A stretch of DNA of 64,000 nt from Dethiobacter alkaliphilus AHT 1 (GTDB lineage Bacteria; Bacillota; Dethiobacteria; Dethiobacterales; Dethiobacteraceae), in contig NZ_ACJM01000001.1 in NCBI RefSeq assembly GCF_000174415.1, positions 186,001-250,000 on the forward strand. Direction: 5' to 3'. Within the stretch, counting starts at the first letter, position 1, and every line of letters starts with the position of its first letter. Under the pieces are notes generated by a model. That model saw nothing but the letters and a program-made list of their open reading frames with translations, was not told the DNA's origin and ran no database searches. This document shows, piece after piece, positions 18,381 through 28,143 of the stretch. The translations under genes and the position numbers were made by a program.

Positions 18381-19533
18381 TTCTTATCACCTCAATCGGT
18401 TCAAGTCGGGATGATTTTCTTGCCGGAATCAGAGCAGCAAAGGCTGATGCTACTACCGCAATTAAAAACGAGAACAGAATAAAACGATAATCAATAAATA
18501 TCTCCACCACCGGAGAACCATCGGGGTTTACTGCAAACTGCATAAAGGCAAGCGATAATGACAAGCCAATGATAACTCCCAAAATTCCGCCGGCAATGCC
18601 AAGAATCAGGCCCTGAAATAAAAAGATCAGGCTTGATACTTGATTGTTTACCCCCATGGCCTTTAGAATGCCGATCTGTTTGGATCGTTGAATAACCGAG
18701 ATTGCCAAAACGCTGGCGATCCCCAAGACCACCGCCACAACAACAAAAATCTGTATCATAATACTGGAAATATCCTGTCCCTGCAAACCGCTTAACAGTT
18801 CTTCATTGGCTTCCTTCCAGTTAGAAACGGTCAGCTCGTTTCCTGCAAGCAGTTCTGCTATCTGACCCGCCAGTGTATCGGCTTCAAAGACATCTTCAAT
18901 TTGAATCTCCAGGGCAGAAACAGAGTCAGGCCGCTCAAAAATTTCCTGAGCAGTTTCTAATGTGCTGATGACCCAGGATTCATTAATGCTGGAAACTCCC
19001 AGATCAAAAAAACCGCTAATTATCACCTCACCACGCTGCCCGTCAAAATTAAAAAAGGTTAATTCATCTCCAACGTTTAGGTCTAGGTCGTCGCCCAGTT
19101 TTTCTCCCACCACTACTTCGCCGTCTGATGTTGGCAAATTTCCGGCCACAATTTTGGAACTAATACCGTAAATATTGTCTGCCTGTTCAAGTAGAAAGCC
19201 TCTAAATACTGCTGCTTCTGCATTGTCATCAAAGCTGATAAAAGCCGGTAAGGTAAGAGTAGGCGACGTGTACCTGATTCCCTCAATGTTTTCTAATATA
19301 AGCTCTTCTTTTTCTTGCCAGTCTGAGAATACTTCATTTTTTTGTTCTGCCTCCACCGTAATTTGTGAAGCGTTGCCTATGGTTGAGTCTACAAGACTAA
19401 TTTGCAGTCCGTTAATCAGCAGCCCGATAAACAACTGCACAGAAATGCCAATAGCAATTCCGGCCAGAATAAGCAGTGTCTGCCCTTTGCCCGAAATCAA
19501 AAAGCGCCACGCTATACTAAGTGCGAACTTCAT
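18373..19533 (-). CDS. ABC exporter permease, FtsX/MacB-like
   Basis: One N-terminal helix (about 15-35), a ~220-residue extracytoplasmic domain, then three helices near 255-285, 305-335 and 350-375 give the 4-TM MacB/LolCE architecture. The sequence ends in [19 protein letters not shown], a typical FtsX-domain tail. ATG 19533 is chosen (AGAGG eight bases upstream) over GTG 19542. The gene overlaps the B12-protein gene before it, so all three genes form one operon. Confidence 0.88.
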   Translation of the reverse strand: MKFALSIAWRFLISGKGQTLLILAGIAIGISVQLFIGLLINGLQISLVDSTIGNASQITVEAEQKNEVFSDWQEKEELILENIEGIRYTSPTLTLPAFISFDDNAEAAVFRGFLLEQADNIYGISSKIVAGNLPTSDGEVVVGEKLGDDLDLNVGDELTFFNFDGQRGEVIISGFFDLGVSSINESWVISTLETAQEIFERPDSVSALEIQIEDVFEADTLAGQIAELLAGNELTVSNWKEANEELLSGLQGQDISSIMIQIFVVVAVVLGIASVLAISVIQRSKQIGILKAMGVNNQVSSLIFLFQGLILGIAGGILGVIIGLSLSLAFMQFAVNPDGSPVVEIFIDYRFILFSFLIAVVASAFAALIPARKSSRLEPIEVIRNG

Positions 19534-20173
19534 GAAATTCACCTCTTCCCAGCCGGTCTATATCTTCAGAGGAGTTGAGGTAAAGATCAGCTCCCAGGTC
19601 TTGTGTCGGATCGTCCCGGTCTTGAAAAGCGTAGCCGCCAATGATAATTTTGGGTTTGTAGGATAACTTGCTGCGAATTTCAGAGATTAGTTTTTTGGCA
19701 GCAAAAATGTTGTAATAGTTCGTTACGCTAACGGCAATGTATTCGGGGGTGTTTTTTTCTAAAATCTCTACAAGGCCAAACAGAGGCGTGTTTCCCCCCA
19801 AATATAAGGCATTAAAGCCGGCCAGGGTAAAAAAATCTTCCACCATTCGGGGTCCGATTTCGTGGTACTCTTCCACCGGACAGAGTATCATTACTCTTTC
19901 CCCTGCTCCATTTTTCTTTCTTGCCTGAAGAACATAAGGATAGCAGCATTCGATGATGGTGCGCACAATGGCAGTGCGCAGATGCTCCTGAGCGACAGAG
20001 ATCTTTTGTGGTCGCTTGTTTCCCGCAATTTCGTACAAAGCAGGTTTTAATATGTTATTATAGAGAGTAATAACATCAACTTTACCTTCATCAACCAACC
20101 CTAAGGCATAGCGGACACAGTTTTCTTTGTCTTCCCGCTCAAAATAGTTTATGAACTGTTCATAATAATTCAC
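19517..20173 (-). CDS. CarH-like cobalamin-binding protein without HTH domain
   Basis: Soluble B12-binding protein of about 218 aa. Residues ~1-85 form the four-helix cap (PF02607-like) and include SVAQEHLRTAI, the Glu-His pair that CarH/LitR photoreceptors use near the upper cobalamin ligand. The Trp normally found nine residues earlier is absent. From ~95 on is a Rossmann B12 domain with EYHEIG, matching the [D/E]xHxxG motif that donates the lower His ligand. There is no methyltransferase or MerR domain. Start is GTG 20173 behind GGGAGGG. It heads an operon with an ABC exporter, so a regulatory or sensory role is likely (inference). Confidence 0.8.
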   Translation of the reverse strand: MNYYEQFINYFEREDKENCVRYALGLVDEGKVDVITLYNNILKPALYEIAGNKRPQKISVAQEHLRTAIVRTIIECCYPYVLQARKKNGAGERVMILCPVEEYHEIGPRMVEDFFTLAGFNALYLGGNTPLFGLVEILEKNTPEYIAVSVTNYYNIFAAKKLISEIRSKLSYKPKIIIGGYAFQDRDDPTQDLGADLYLNSSEDIDRLGRGEFHEVRT

Positions 20174-20237
20174 TGCATACCCTCCCTTGTTAAATTGATA
20201 CGTCACCGGCGAAAAATAAAAAGTCAGGGGTGTCATT

Positions 20238-20399
20238 ATGTGTCAGAGACAGCGTCCTTCTTTAAAGTCTTTTTTTAATAATTGGCAGGAAAGCCCGGAG
20301 CCTTTTATATCGAAAATAAGAATGGTCCTGAAAAACAACTGGCTGAAAATAAAAAACGGTGAAAGCTGCTGTGGAAATTATGGAGAAGTAGGCTGCTGA
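20238..20399 (+). CDS. Small basic protein with C-terminal CCGNYGEVGC motif
   Basis: A 53-aa protein starting at ATG 20238 behind AGGGGTG and ending in SCCGNYGEVGC. The middle (ISKIRMVLKNNWLKIKNGE) is an amphipathic basic helix. Short Clostridial proteins with a basic helix and a CCG-x-x-GE-x-GC tail look familiar to me, but I know of no function. The three Cys could bind metal or form disulphides. It is divergent from the B12-protein operon and may share its control region. Confidence 0.6.
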   Translation: MCQRQRPSLKSFFNNWQESPEPFISKIRMVLKNNWLKIKNGESCCGNYGEVGC

Positions 20400-20739
20400 G
20401 TAGGTTTGCAGAACTCCGGCGGGGTTCAAAAAGATTTGCAGAAATGAACTACATCCATTTTATAGCAGCAGGTTTATGCAGGTGTTAACAGTTCATGATA
20501 TTATTAAAAAGCCCGGTTCATCTGTCATCTTAAGAGATGCGGTTCCTATTTACTGTGCCAAATAAACACTTTCCCACAGAAACACCGGAAGCTTTGCTCC
20601 GGTGTTTCTGTGTTGCTTCCATCCAGCGGACTATGCCAATATGTCTTAATATGTTTGGCATAATTTTAATACTTTTTTAAGTGTGTTCTTAAAGGTAAGT
20701 GGTGGAATATATCGAAGGGGGTAGATGAGGAGGGATAAA
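20400..20739. other. 340-bp non-coding stretch
   Basis: No convincing gene. It contains a 15-bp hairpin (see 20575-20612) and an A/T-rich promoter-like segment at about 20640-20700 before the lipoprotein gene. No known RNA motif was recognised. Confidence 0.5.
20575..20612 (+). terminator. Strong hairpin without T-tail
   Basis: A 15-bp perfect stem (20575-20589 with 20598-20612) and an 8-nt loop. No T-run follows, so it may be a processing or pause hairpin rather than a true terminator. Confidence 0.5.
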
Positions 20740-21702
20740 ATGCGCAGAAAAGTAGGCTCAGGATTGTTTATTCTCCTTATACTTTTTGTTTTTGCACAGT
20801 TCATCTCAGGATGCTCTGCCCAATATGAAGTTAGTGTTGAGGCAGACCCTCAGGGAGCAGGAGGAGTAACAGGAGGCGGAACCTATGAAGCGGGAGAAAG
20901 CGTAGTTGTTGAAGCCAGCCCCCTGGAGGGTTATGAGTTTGCCGGCTGGTTTATAGAAGGACAAAAAATCAGCTCAGAAAAAAGCTATGATTTTATTGCT
21001 GAAGAAGATGTGGCGCTGACAGCAAGCTTTACAGAAGAGGAGCAGCTTTCCAGAAGCGTTGAGTTTGCCAATGAGCAAGACCATGGAGGAGAGACGCTGC
21101 AAGTTGTGGATGAGGAAGGCAGCATAATTTTTGAATATACTTTTGCAGAATTTAAAGATTGGGCCGCAGAGAATTGGGATGACATTTTTGAGGAAACTCC
21201 CGCATTTATGGACCCGGTTTATCCCAAAGACCTTTATCCTTTCTTTTTGGATACGGCCACTTTGTCTCCGGACGAAAATAAGCTGGCTTTTTCAGTGCAC
21301 AGTTATTTTGCAGCCTCTTACATGTCCTTTGTGGGGGTAGTAAATTTGGAAACGGAAGAAGTCACCCTGATAGATGAGGAAAACGACGGACAGGTAGATG
21401 AGTTTTTGTGGTCGCCTGAAGGAACGTATCTTGCCTATACACTTACTACGGCGGTGGGAGAAGGTTTTTACCTGACAGTTGATAATGCGGGCTCCATGGA
21501 AAAGGAATTTACATTATCCGGAGGTGATCTGTCAGAAGATCCGGATTTAAGTGCAGAGGATACTTTTCCGCGCTTTAGAAATGTTGACTGGTCTGAAAGT
21601 GAAGAACGCCTTTATTTTACAGCGGATATTCACTTAGAAGGGGAGTTTGACTGGAGCATTGATCCCCAGGGAACGGACTTAAGAAAACAAAGTGATCCTT
21701 AA
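20740..21702 (+). CDS. Lipoprotein with InlB-type beta-grasp repeat and TolB-like C-terminus
   Basis: Exported lipoprotein of about 320 aa. The signal peptide has an RRK start, a hydrophobic core and lipobox FISGC (Cys about 26). Residues ~30-85 form one bacterial repeat unit ending in GYEFAGWF...DVALTASF, as in listerial B-repeats. The C-terminal half has two TolB/WD-like blades (LSPDENKLAFSVHS and WSPEGTYLAYT). Start ATG 20740 fits the AGGAGGG at 20728-20734. The upstream ATG 20725 overlaps that site. No partner gene is evident. Confidence 0.75.
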   Translation: MRRKVGSGLFILLILFVFAQFISGCSAQYEVSVEADPQGAGGVTGGGTYEAGESVVVEASPLEGYEFAGWFIEGQKISSEKSYDFIAEEDVALTASFTEEEQLSRSVEFANEQDHGGETLQVVDEEGSIIFEYTFAEFKDWAAENWDDIFEETPAFMDPVYPKDLYPFFLDTATLSPDENKLAFSVHSYFAASYMSFVGVVNLETEEVTLIDEENDGQVDEFLWSPEGTYLAYTLTTAVGEGFYLTVDNAGSMEKEFTLSGGDLSEDPDLSAEDTFPRFRNVDWSESEERLYFTADIHLEGEFDWSIDPQGTDLRKQSDP

Positions 21703-21717
21703 AAACTGTGTTTATTT

Positions 21718-21750
21718 GCCGGATGCCCCAGAGCATCCGGTATTTGTTTT
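21718..21750 (+). terminator. Terminator of the lipoprotein gene
   Basis: GCCGGATGC pairs with GCATCCGGT (21718-21726 with 21733-21741), and T-rich sequence follows. Confidence 0.8.
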
Positions 21751-21802
21751 ACCTGAAAGTAAAGGATATAATAGCAGGAAGAACCGAAAAAGGAAGAATA
21801 AT

Positions 21803-23401
21803 ATGATCCGAGTAAATGAAGTTAAGCTTTCTGTAGACGAGGACAGAAAGCTGCTGAAAAATAAAATAGCAAAGAAGCTTAGAATCAGCCCGGAGGAAAT
21901 CAGTAGTTTTTCTATCTTTAAGGAATCCATAGATGCCAGAAAAAGGCATGAAATAAGCTTTGTCTACATCGTTGATGTGGAAGTTACCGATGAAGAGCGG
22001 GTATTGCGAAAAAACAAGAGCCTGCAAAAAAGCCCGGACTTGCGCTACCGGGATGCAGAGGCCGGGGATGGCGTTTTGAAGCACCGCCCGGTGGTGGTGG
22101 GAACCGGACCCGCCGGCATGTTTGCCGGACTGATTCTGGCACAACGGGGCTATCGGCCTATTCTATTAGAGCGCGGCCAGGATGTGGATGCCAGAACCCG
22201 GGATGTGGAGGAGTTTTGGCACAACCGAAAATTAAACCCCGAATCCAATGTTCAATTCGGGGAAGGGGGAGCGGGAACGTTCTCCGACGGGAAACTGACT
22301 ACCCGGACCAAAGACCTGCGCTCACGCAAAGCTTTAGAGGAGTTTGTGGCAGCGGGAGCACCAGAAGAAATCCTTTATGCCGCCAAGCCCCATATCGGCA
22401 CGGACATTTTGAAGACGGTGGTAAAAAATATCCGTGGGCGCATAATTGAGTTGGGCGGCGAGGTCCGGTTTGGCAGCAAAGTTACCGATATTTTAATTGA
22501 GAACGGCCACGTAGCCGGCATTATAATAAATGATAAGGAAACGCTTCCGGCAGAGGCGGTAATCCTGGCCATCGGGCACAGTGCCCGGGATACGTACCAG
22601 ATGCTTCACGCCAGGGAAGTTAATATCCGGCAAAAGCCTTTTTCCATCGGGGTGCGCATTGAACATCCCCAAACTCTGATTAACGTTTCACAATACAAAG
22701 AGCAGGCAGAACATCCCCGTCTGGGCGCAGCGGACTACCGGCTCACCTATCAAAGCAAAAATGGCCGCTCCGTTTATACATTCTGCATGTGCCCCGGGGG
22801 CACCGTGGTGGCTGCCGCTTCAGAGCTCAATACTGTGGTCACCAACGGGATGAGTGAATATGCCCGGGACAGGGAAAATGCCAACAGTGCGGTGTTGGTG
22901 CAGGTGGGCCCAAAAGATTTCGGCAGTGAGCACCCTCTGGCCGGTATCGAATATCAGAGAGAATGGGAAAAGGCGGCTTTTGTGTCAGGTGGCCAAAACT
23001 ACAATGCACCGGCACAACTGGTGGGAGATTTTCTGGCAGAAAAGCCTTCCACTCAGCAGGGAGACATTAAACCATCATTTCTCCCCGCCGTAACTTTCAC
23101 CGATTTAAAGCAGTGTTTACCTGCATATGTGGTGGAGTCTCTGCAGGATGCAATTGCCTCTCTGGATAAGAAGCTGCGGGGATTTGCCCGTTCCGATGCA
23201 GTGTTAACAGGAGTGGAGACAAGAAGTTCGGCTCCGGTACGCATTGAAAGAGACAGTGAAACAATGCAAAGCATGAATGTGGCGGGCCTCTACCCCATTG
23301 GCGAAGGTGCCGGGTACGCCGGCGGTATTATTTCGGCCACCGTGGACGGAATTAAGGTGGCTGAGAAAATTATCGGCAAATTTAAGCCATTTTCCGGGTA
23401 G
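21803..23401 (+). CDS. FAD-dependent dehydrogenase, COG2509 family
   Basis: Flavoprotein of about 532 aa. An N-terminal ~85-residue domain (beta-alpha pattern, [18 protein letters not shown]) precedes the FAD-binding [28 protein letters not shown]-terminal [22 protein letters not shown] segment closes the FAD site. This is the arrangement of COG2509 proteins, widespread in anaerobes and of unknown reaction. Start ATG 21803 is behind AGGAAGA. Translation from 21692 would run through the preceding terminator and is unlikely. YgiQ follows after 17 bp. Confidence 0.88.
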   Translation: MIRVNEVKLSVDEDRKLLKNKIAKKLRISPEEISSFSIFKESIDARKRHEISFVYIVDVEVTDEERVLRKNKSLQKSPDLRYRDAEAGDGVLKHRPVVVGTGPAGMFAGLILAQRGYRPILLERGQDVDARTRDVEEFWHNRKLNPESNVQFGEGGAGTFSDGKLTTRTKDLRSRKALEEFVAAGAPEEILYAAKPHIGTDILKTVVKNIRGRIIELGGEVRFGSKVTDILIENGHVAGIIINDKETLPAEAVILAIGHSARDTYQMLHAREVNIRQKPFSIGVRIEHPQTLINVSQYKEQAEHPRLGAADYRLTYQSKNGRSVYTFCMCPGGTVVAAASELNTVVTNGMSEYARDRENANSAVLVQVGPKDFGSEHPLAGIEYQREWEKAAFVSGGQNYNAPAQLVGDFLAEKPSTQQGDIKPSFLPAVTFTDLKQCLPAYVVESLQDAIASLDKKLRGFARSDAVLTGVETRSSAPVRIERDSETMQSMNVAGLYPIGEGAGYAGGIISATVDGIKVAEKIIGKFKPFSG

Positions 23402-23418
23402 GCACAAAGGAGAAACTC

Positions 23419-25320
23419 ATGACACAGTTTTTACCCATTAATAAAGAGGATATGTCAGAGCGCGGCTGGGACCGGCTGGATTTTGTGTTGGTCTCCGGGG
23501 ATGCCTATGTGGACCATCCTTCCTTTGGTGCCGCCGTAATCGGCCGGGTGCTGGAAAACCGCGGCTACAAAGTTGGTATTATTGCTCAGCCTTCATGGCA
23601 GAGCGCGAAAGACTTTAAGTCATTGGGTAAACCCAGGCTGGGCTTTTTAGTTACAGCCGGAAACATTGACTCCATGGTTAATCACTACACCGTGGCTAAA
23701 AAGAAGAGGAAGGACGACCTGTATTCTCCCGGTGGTAAAGGCGGTTATCGTCCCGACCGGGCCAGCATTGTTTATTCTCAGCGCATCAAAGAGGCCTACG
23801 GTAGTGTGCCTATTATCCTGGGAGGCATCGAGGCCAGTCTGCGACGCTTTGCTCACTATGACTACTGGAGTGATAAAGTAAGACGGTCTGTTCTCTTAGA
23901 TGCCAAAGCGGATCTTCTGGTTTATGGGATGGCGGAGCGACAGATTATTGAAATCGCTGAAGCTCTGGAAAGCGGTATACCCATCGAAGAAATTACCTTT
24001 ATCAAAGGTACCGTTTATAAGACAAAGGATAAAGACAGGCCCTACCAACCGCAATTCTTACCCAGTTATGATGAAATCCTGGAATCCAAGAAAACATATG
24101 CTCAAAGCTTTATGGTGCAGTACAATAATATGGATGCCATCACCGGTAAACCGCTGGTGGAGCCGTACCGGGATTTTTATGTGGTACAAAACCCTCCCCA
24201 CCAACCGCTGCAGCAGTCGGAGCTGGATCAGATTTACTCCCTGCGCTATATGCGCACTTATCATCCAAGTTATGAGAAAGACGGCGGCATTCCCGCCATC
24301 AAAGAAGTAAAGTACAGCCTGATTAGCAATCGGGGCTGCTTTGGTAGCTGTAACTTTTGTGCCCTTAACTTCCACCAGGGACGGGTGGTTCAGTCTCGCA
24401 GCCATCAGTCTATTTTGGCGGAAGCGGAACAAATGGTTTGGGAGCCGGATTTTAAAGGCTACATTCACGATGTGGGCGGGCCCACCGCCAACTTTCGGCA
24501 TCGAGCCTGCAAGAAGCAGGAGAAGCACGGTGTCTGTGCCGACAAACAATGTCTTTTCCCAGAACCGTGCAAACAGCTGAAGGTTGACCATCGTGATTAC
24601 CTGAACCTTTTGCGTAAGTTAAGGGAACTGCCCAATGTGAAGAAGGTATTTGTCCGCTCAGGCCTGCGCTATGACTATTTGATGCACGACCAGAATGATG
24701 AATTCTTTAATGAGCTGTGTGAGCACCATATCAGCGGCCAGCTAAAAGTTGCACCGGAGCATATCTCACCGGCGGTGCTGGAGAAAATGGGCAAACCGCA
24801 AAAGCATGTCTACGAGCGCTTTGTCAAAAAATATCATCAGGTTAATGAGAAACTGGGCTTAAAGCAGTTTTTGGTTCCCTATCTGATGTCCAGCCATCCG
24901 GGCTCTACTTTAAATGATGCCATTGAACTGGCTGAGTATTTGCGGGACCTGGGCTATATGCCAGAGCAGGTCCAGGATTTTTACCCCACTCCGGGTACAT
25001 TATCCACCTGCATGTACTACACAGAGCTTGATCCCCGCACCATGGAGCGGGTTTATGTGCCCAAGTCTCCCCATGAAAAAGCCATGCAGCGGGCGCTTAT
25101 CCAATACCGTAAACCGCAAAACTACAATCTGGTTCATGAAGCACTGACTAAAGCGGGCCGTACCGACTTAATCGGCTTCAGCAAGAAATGCCTGATTCGT
25201 CCCAGAAAAGATGCCGGCCCCCAAAAGCCCGGTAAATACGGTAAACCGGGTAAACCAGATAACCGAAAATCCAGGCACAATAAACCGAAAAACAAGCGCA
25301 AAAACCGGAACAAAAGGTAA
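23419..25320 (+). CDS. YgiQ-family radical SAM protein
   Basis: Radical SAM enzyme of 633 aa. The 4Fe-4S loop is [17 protein letters not shown] (CxxxCxxC). An N-terminal cobalamin-type Rossmann domain ([32 protein letters not shown]) and the DUF3362-type tail are as in YgiQ. The last ~45 residues are a very basic Lys/Pro/Gly/Asn tail, probably disordered and RNA-binding (inference). The substrate of YgiQ is not established. It is probably co-transcribed with the flavoprotein before it and ends at a clear terminator. Confidence 0.92.
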   Translation: MTQFLPINKEDMSERGWDRLDFVLVSGDAYVDHPSFGAAVIGRVLENRGYKVGIIAQPSWQSAKDFKSLGKPRLGFLVTAGNIDSMVNHYTVAKKKRKDDLYSPGGKGGYRPDRASIVYSQRIKEAYGSVPIILGGIEASLRRFAHYDYWSDKVRRSVLLDAKADLLVYGMAERQIIEIAEALESGIPIEEITFIKGTVYKTKDKDRPYQPQFLPSYDEILESKKTYAQSFMVQYNNMDAITGKPLVEPYRDFYVVQNPPHQPLQQSELDQIYSLRYMRTYHPSYEKDGGIPAIKEVKYSLISNRGCFGSCNFCALNFHQGRVVQSRSHQSILAEAEQMVWEPDFKGYIHDVGGPTANFRHRACKKQEKHGVCADKQCLFPEPCKQLKVDHRDYLNLLRKLRELPNVKKVFVRSGLRYDYLMHDQNDEFFNELCEHHISGQLKVAPEHISPAVLEKMGKPQKHVYERFVKKYHQVNEKLGLKQFLVPYLMSSHPGSTLNDAIELAEYLRDLGYMPEQVQDFYPTPGTLSTCMYYTELDPRTMERVYVPKSPHEKAMQRALIQYRKPQNYNLVHEALTKAGRTDLIGFSKKCLIRPRKDAGPQKPGKYGKPGKPDNRKSRHNKPKNKRKNRNKR

Positions 25321-25321
25321 T

Positions 25322-25356
25322 AAAAAGGAGAGAGCCTAAACGGTTCTCTCCTTTTT
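25322..25356. terminator. Terminator after ygiQ, bidirectional
   Basis: A 12-bp stem AAAAAGGAGAGA / TCTCTCCTTTTT is usable from both converging genes. Confidence 0.8.
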
Positions 25357-25365
25357 GTATCAAGC

Positions 25366-26118
25366 TTATGGGTTATGCCATAATTCTTTTAAGGGGACAG
25401 ACAACCCGGGAAAGTTTGGATGCTCCAGCACTTCATCATCCATGCCCTGTGCAGCAACAGCGTAGAAGCCATCACGGAGGACAAAGCATTCAAATGTTTT
25501 GTCCTCCGGACTGACCAGCCAATAATGCTGCACGCCGGCTTTTTGATATATTTGCCGCTTTTGCATCCGGTCTTTGCGACTGGTGGTAGGGGATAGGATT
25601 TCCACTGCCAGTGTCGGGGCGCCGTCAATGCGCTGGTCTTCAATTGCTGATTTTTGTTTTCCTGAAATATAGAACAGATCCGGCTGAACAACTGTCAGAT
25701 TGCCCAAAGTTACATCCAAAGGAGAGATGAACACTTCCCCTTCGGTATCAACCTGCCAGAAATAATCTTCCAGCATTCTCACCAACCTGCGTATAACCCT
25801 TTGATGTGTAACATTTGGCGACGGTTCCTTAACCAGCGTTCCCTCGAGAATCTCAAAACGATACCCGGGCTCCTCCGGCAGCTGAAGATAGTCATCATAG
25901 GTGTATTCTTTATCTGATTTATATTCTGCAGTTTTTTCCCGAACCGGGGAAGTGCTTAGGGCTTTAACCACTTCCTCCAAATTGTAGCGGTATTGCTTCT
26001 TACCCAGCTCTACATAGGGTATCTTTTTTTCCCGGGTGTATCTCCAAATGGTTTCCACCGACAGATTCAGCGCTGCTGCCAGTGCCTGGGCTGTTATCAG
26101 TTCCTTGTCGTAGGACAT
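25366..26118 (-). CDS. HTH-Uma2 fusion: putative PD-(D/E)XK nuclease
   Basis: A 250-aa fusion. Residues ~5-55 are an excisionase-type helix-turn-helix (TAQALAAALNLSVETIWRYTREKKIPYVELG). After a charged linker, residues ~75-245 form a Uma2 (DUF820) domain with nuclease-core residues in VVQPDLFYI and TLAVEILSPTTSRKDR (D...E-x-L pattern). Uma2 proteins are abundant in cyanobacteria and some Firmicutes and have no proven biological role. The attached HTH suggests site-specific DNA binding. It is monocistronic on the minus strand behind a GGAGGTGAT ribosome site. Confidence 0.8.
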   Translation of the reverse strand: MSYDKELITAQALAAALNLSVETIWRYTREKKIPYVELGKKQYRYNLEEVVKALSTSPVREKTAEYKSDKEYTYDDYLQLPEEPGYRFEILEGTLVKEPSPNVTHQRVIRRLVRMLEDYFWQVDTEGEVFISPLDVTLGNLTVVQPDLFYISGKQKSAIEDQRIDGAPTLAVEILSPTTSRKDRMQKRQIYQKAGVQHYWLVSPEDKTFECFVLRDGFYAVAAQGMDDEVLEHPNFPGLSVPLKELWHNP

Positions 26119-26276
26119 GACATCACCTCCAAGTCCATTATATCTTTTCTATAAACCATTATCAACTATTAACAAGTAAAAAAGGTTATAATTTAAAAAG
26201 ATAATTTATCATGTTTGCTGCATATATGATAAAATAAATCTGTAATTCACGTTTGCTATAAAGTGGTGGTGACTGA

Positions 26277-27203
26277 GTGTTAAACAGCATTAAGTACGCA
26301 ACTGTTCAGTTTGTCTGGAAAATTATCGATAAGTTAGCCGAGAAGCAGGCAAAGGGCGCTGTTTTGCCCCCGGGCATTAAAGTAATTGCCGATATCCCTT
26401 ATAAGAATACCGGGTTGATGGCGCATCTATTGGATGTTTATTATCCCCAGGACACCAGAGGTCCGCTACCAGTAATTATCTATATCCACGGCGGCGGCTT
26501 TTTGGCAGGGGATAAACTTCACACCAGGCAGTACTGCATGACCCTCTCCCAATATGGTTACTGCGTTGTAAACCTTAACTATCGATTGGCTCCTGAACAT
26601 AAAAATCCCGCGGCCATCGAAGATGTTTTTTCTGCCATGGCCTGGGTCAGAGACAATTGCCACCATTACCACGGTGACAGTAACCGGCTGATATTAGCGG
26701 GAGATTCGGCGGGTGCATACCTGGCCGGGTTGGCCGCAGCAATCTGCACAAACAATAAACTGGCAGAGCAGCACGGCCTTGATGTGCCTGTTGCTCCGGA
26801 AAATATCCGCGGTGTGCTTCTTTTTAGCGGCCTGTTCGATCCGGTCACCGCGGTAACCCGTAAATTCATAGGAATTAAAGCGGATATTGAATTGTATATG
26901 GGAACTAACATATCAGAGTCTCCCTCTCTGGACCATTATTCCGTTAAAAAAAATATCACCCCTGGTTTTCCTCCAGCTTTTATCAGCAGTGGCCAGGTAG
27001 ACGGTCTTCATCCCGAATCTGAGGCCCTGTCCGCCGAGTTATCCAAAAACAATGTTTGGCATAGGGCGCTGTTTTTTGCTAAATCAGAAAAGAAAGGCTT
27101 CCATTGTTACCAGCAACATCTGTCATTGGATACCGCCAAGCAATGTATGGAGCATGTCCGGGGTTTTCTTGCTGATGTTTTAAAAGAGGATGAAGGGATG
27201 TAG
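26277..27203 (+). CDS. Alpha/beta hydrolase, HSL-type esterase
   Basis: Serine hydrolase of 308 aa. The oxyanion-hole motif HGGGF (about residue 71), nucleophile elbow GDSAG (about 140) and a C-terminal His (KGFHCYQQH) are those of hormone-sensitive-lipase-like esterases (LipH/Aes group). There is no signal peptide, so it should act in the cytosol on short-chain esters. Start GTG 26277 has only a weak upstream site. It lies 4 bp before the YgjP-like gene and is probably in the same transcript. Confidence 0.82.
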   Translation: MLNSIKYATVQFVWKIIDKLAEKQAKGAVLPPGIKVIADIPYKNTGLMAHLLDVYYPQDTRGPLPVIIYIHGGGFLAGDKLHTRQYCMTLSQYGYCVVNLNYRLAPEHKNPAAIEDVFSAMAWVRDNCHHYHGDSNRLILAGDSAGAYLAGLAAAICTNNKLAEQHGLDVPVAPENIRGVLLFSGLFDPVTAVTRKFIGIKADIELYMGTNISESPSLDHYSVKKNITPGFPPAFISSGQVDGLHPESEALSAELSKNNVWHRALFFAKSEKKGFHCYQQHLSLDTAKQCMEHVRGFLADVLKEDEGM

Positions 27204-27207
27204 ACAA

Positions 27208-27873
27208 ATGTCTTTTGAGGTTATCCGAACAAAAAGAAAAACAGTTGCCCTCATAATAAACTCCGAGGGCGAATTGATTGTCCGGGCGCCATTACAAACT
27301 CCCAATTCTTATATTGAGGATCTGGTGATCAAAAAAGCAGATTGGATAAGACAGACACAGGAAAGAATCAGGGAAAGGAACTTGCTCTATCCTCCTTTGC
27401 TTTGTCGGGAGGGGGAGTGGTTTCCCTATCTTGGTCAGGATTATCAACTGGAATTCAATGATTATACAGGCCAAATACGGTTAAATGATGACCGCCTGTT
27501 AGTGCCACATGGAATCGATGATGTGAAGGCGACTATGATTTTGTGGTACAAAAGTAAGGCTAAAGAAGTTATTGTAAAAAGGCTCGATTTGTACTCTAAG
27601 CGTCTGGGCCTGGAATATAAAGCGATGCGCATTACCAATGCGTCAAGAAGGTGGGGTTCCTGCAGCACAAAAGGAACGGTAAATTTCAGCTGGCGGCTGG
27701 TTATGTGTCCTCTCCAGGTCATAGATTATGTGGTTATTCACGAACTCTGCCACCTAAAGCACCATAACCACTCCCAGGAGTTTTGGCAAACAGTTGGTGA
27801 GTATATGCCGGACTATCAGATACATAGGAAATGGTTGGCGGATAACCAGAGGATAATGGATATTTTACAATAA
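27208..27873 (+). CDS. YgjP-type zinc metallopeptidase (DUF45)
   Basis: A 221-aa cytosolic protein. The zinc motif HELCHLKHHNH (HExxH plus a downstream His) lies near residue 172, preceded by the family signature RRWGSCSTKGTVNFSWRLVM. The N-terminal beta-rich part ends before WIRQTQERIRERN. Physiological substrates of YgjP/DUF45 are unknown, and the fold is related to SprT and minigluzincins. Start ATG 27208 fits the family start, while ATG 27190 would overlap the esterase gene. Confidence 0.82.
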   Translation: MSFEVIRTKRKTVALIINSEGELIVRAPLQTPNSYIEDLVIKKADWIRQTQERIRERNLLYPPLLCREGEWFPYLGQDYQLEFNDYTGQIRLNDDRLLVPHGIDDVKATMILWYKSKAKEVIVKRLDLYSKRLGLEYKAMRITNASRRWGSCSTKGTVNFSWRLVMCPLQVIDYVVIHELCHLKHHNHSQEFWQTVGEYMPDYQIHRKWLADNQRIMDILQ

Positions 27874-27898
27874 AGCCGGGTAATTTCTACCCGGCTTT
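27872..27898. terminator. Compact bidirectional terminator
   Basis: AAAGCCGGGTA / TACCCGGCTTT, an 11-bp stem with a 5-nt loop, touches the stop codons of both convergent genes. Confidence 0.85.
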
Positions 27899-28143
27899 CA
27901 CTTGATATGTTCTTTTTTCTGTATTGCCACTCGCCATACATCCGGTCCTTCTTCCAGGTAGTTCCAGATAAATTGATCCGGCAGTTCAGCCATGAACATA
28001 TGGCGTAGAGGTTTGGGGTCATGGTCATTAACTAACTCCATTTGTTCACCCGGTTTTAGACTGTCATAGGTGCCAAAAATCTTTGCTTGCCTGTCTTTAG
28101 GTGGATATTCTCGCACATCTACTTGCGCTGCAAAGTCCGACAT
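27898..28143 (-). CDS. DUF2249 domain protein
   Basis: An 81-aa single-domain protein. It carries the DUF2249 pattern: VDVREYPPKDRQAKIFGTYD, then GEQMELVNDHDPKPLRHMF and a final WNYLEEGPDVWRVAI. The family has a SirA/TusA-like fold and often sits near nitrogen-oxide or hemerythrin-type proteins, but no such neighbour is present here. A GGAGG site precedes ATG 28143. Confidence 0.88.
   Translation of the reverse strand: MSDFAAQVDVREYPPKDRQAKIFGTYDSLKPGEQMELVNDHDPKPLRHMFMAELPDQFIWNYLEEGPDVWRVAIQKKEHIK

Noticed and set aside
21692-21802. 37-residue N-terminal extension of the COG2509 flavoprotein
   Set aside because: It starts inside the previous gene and reads across a terminator hairpin. ATG 21803 has its own ribosome site and matches family starts.
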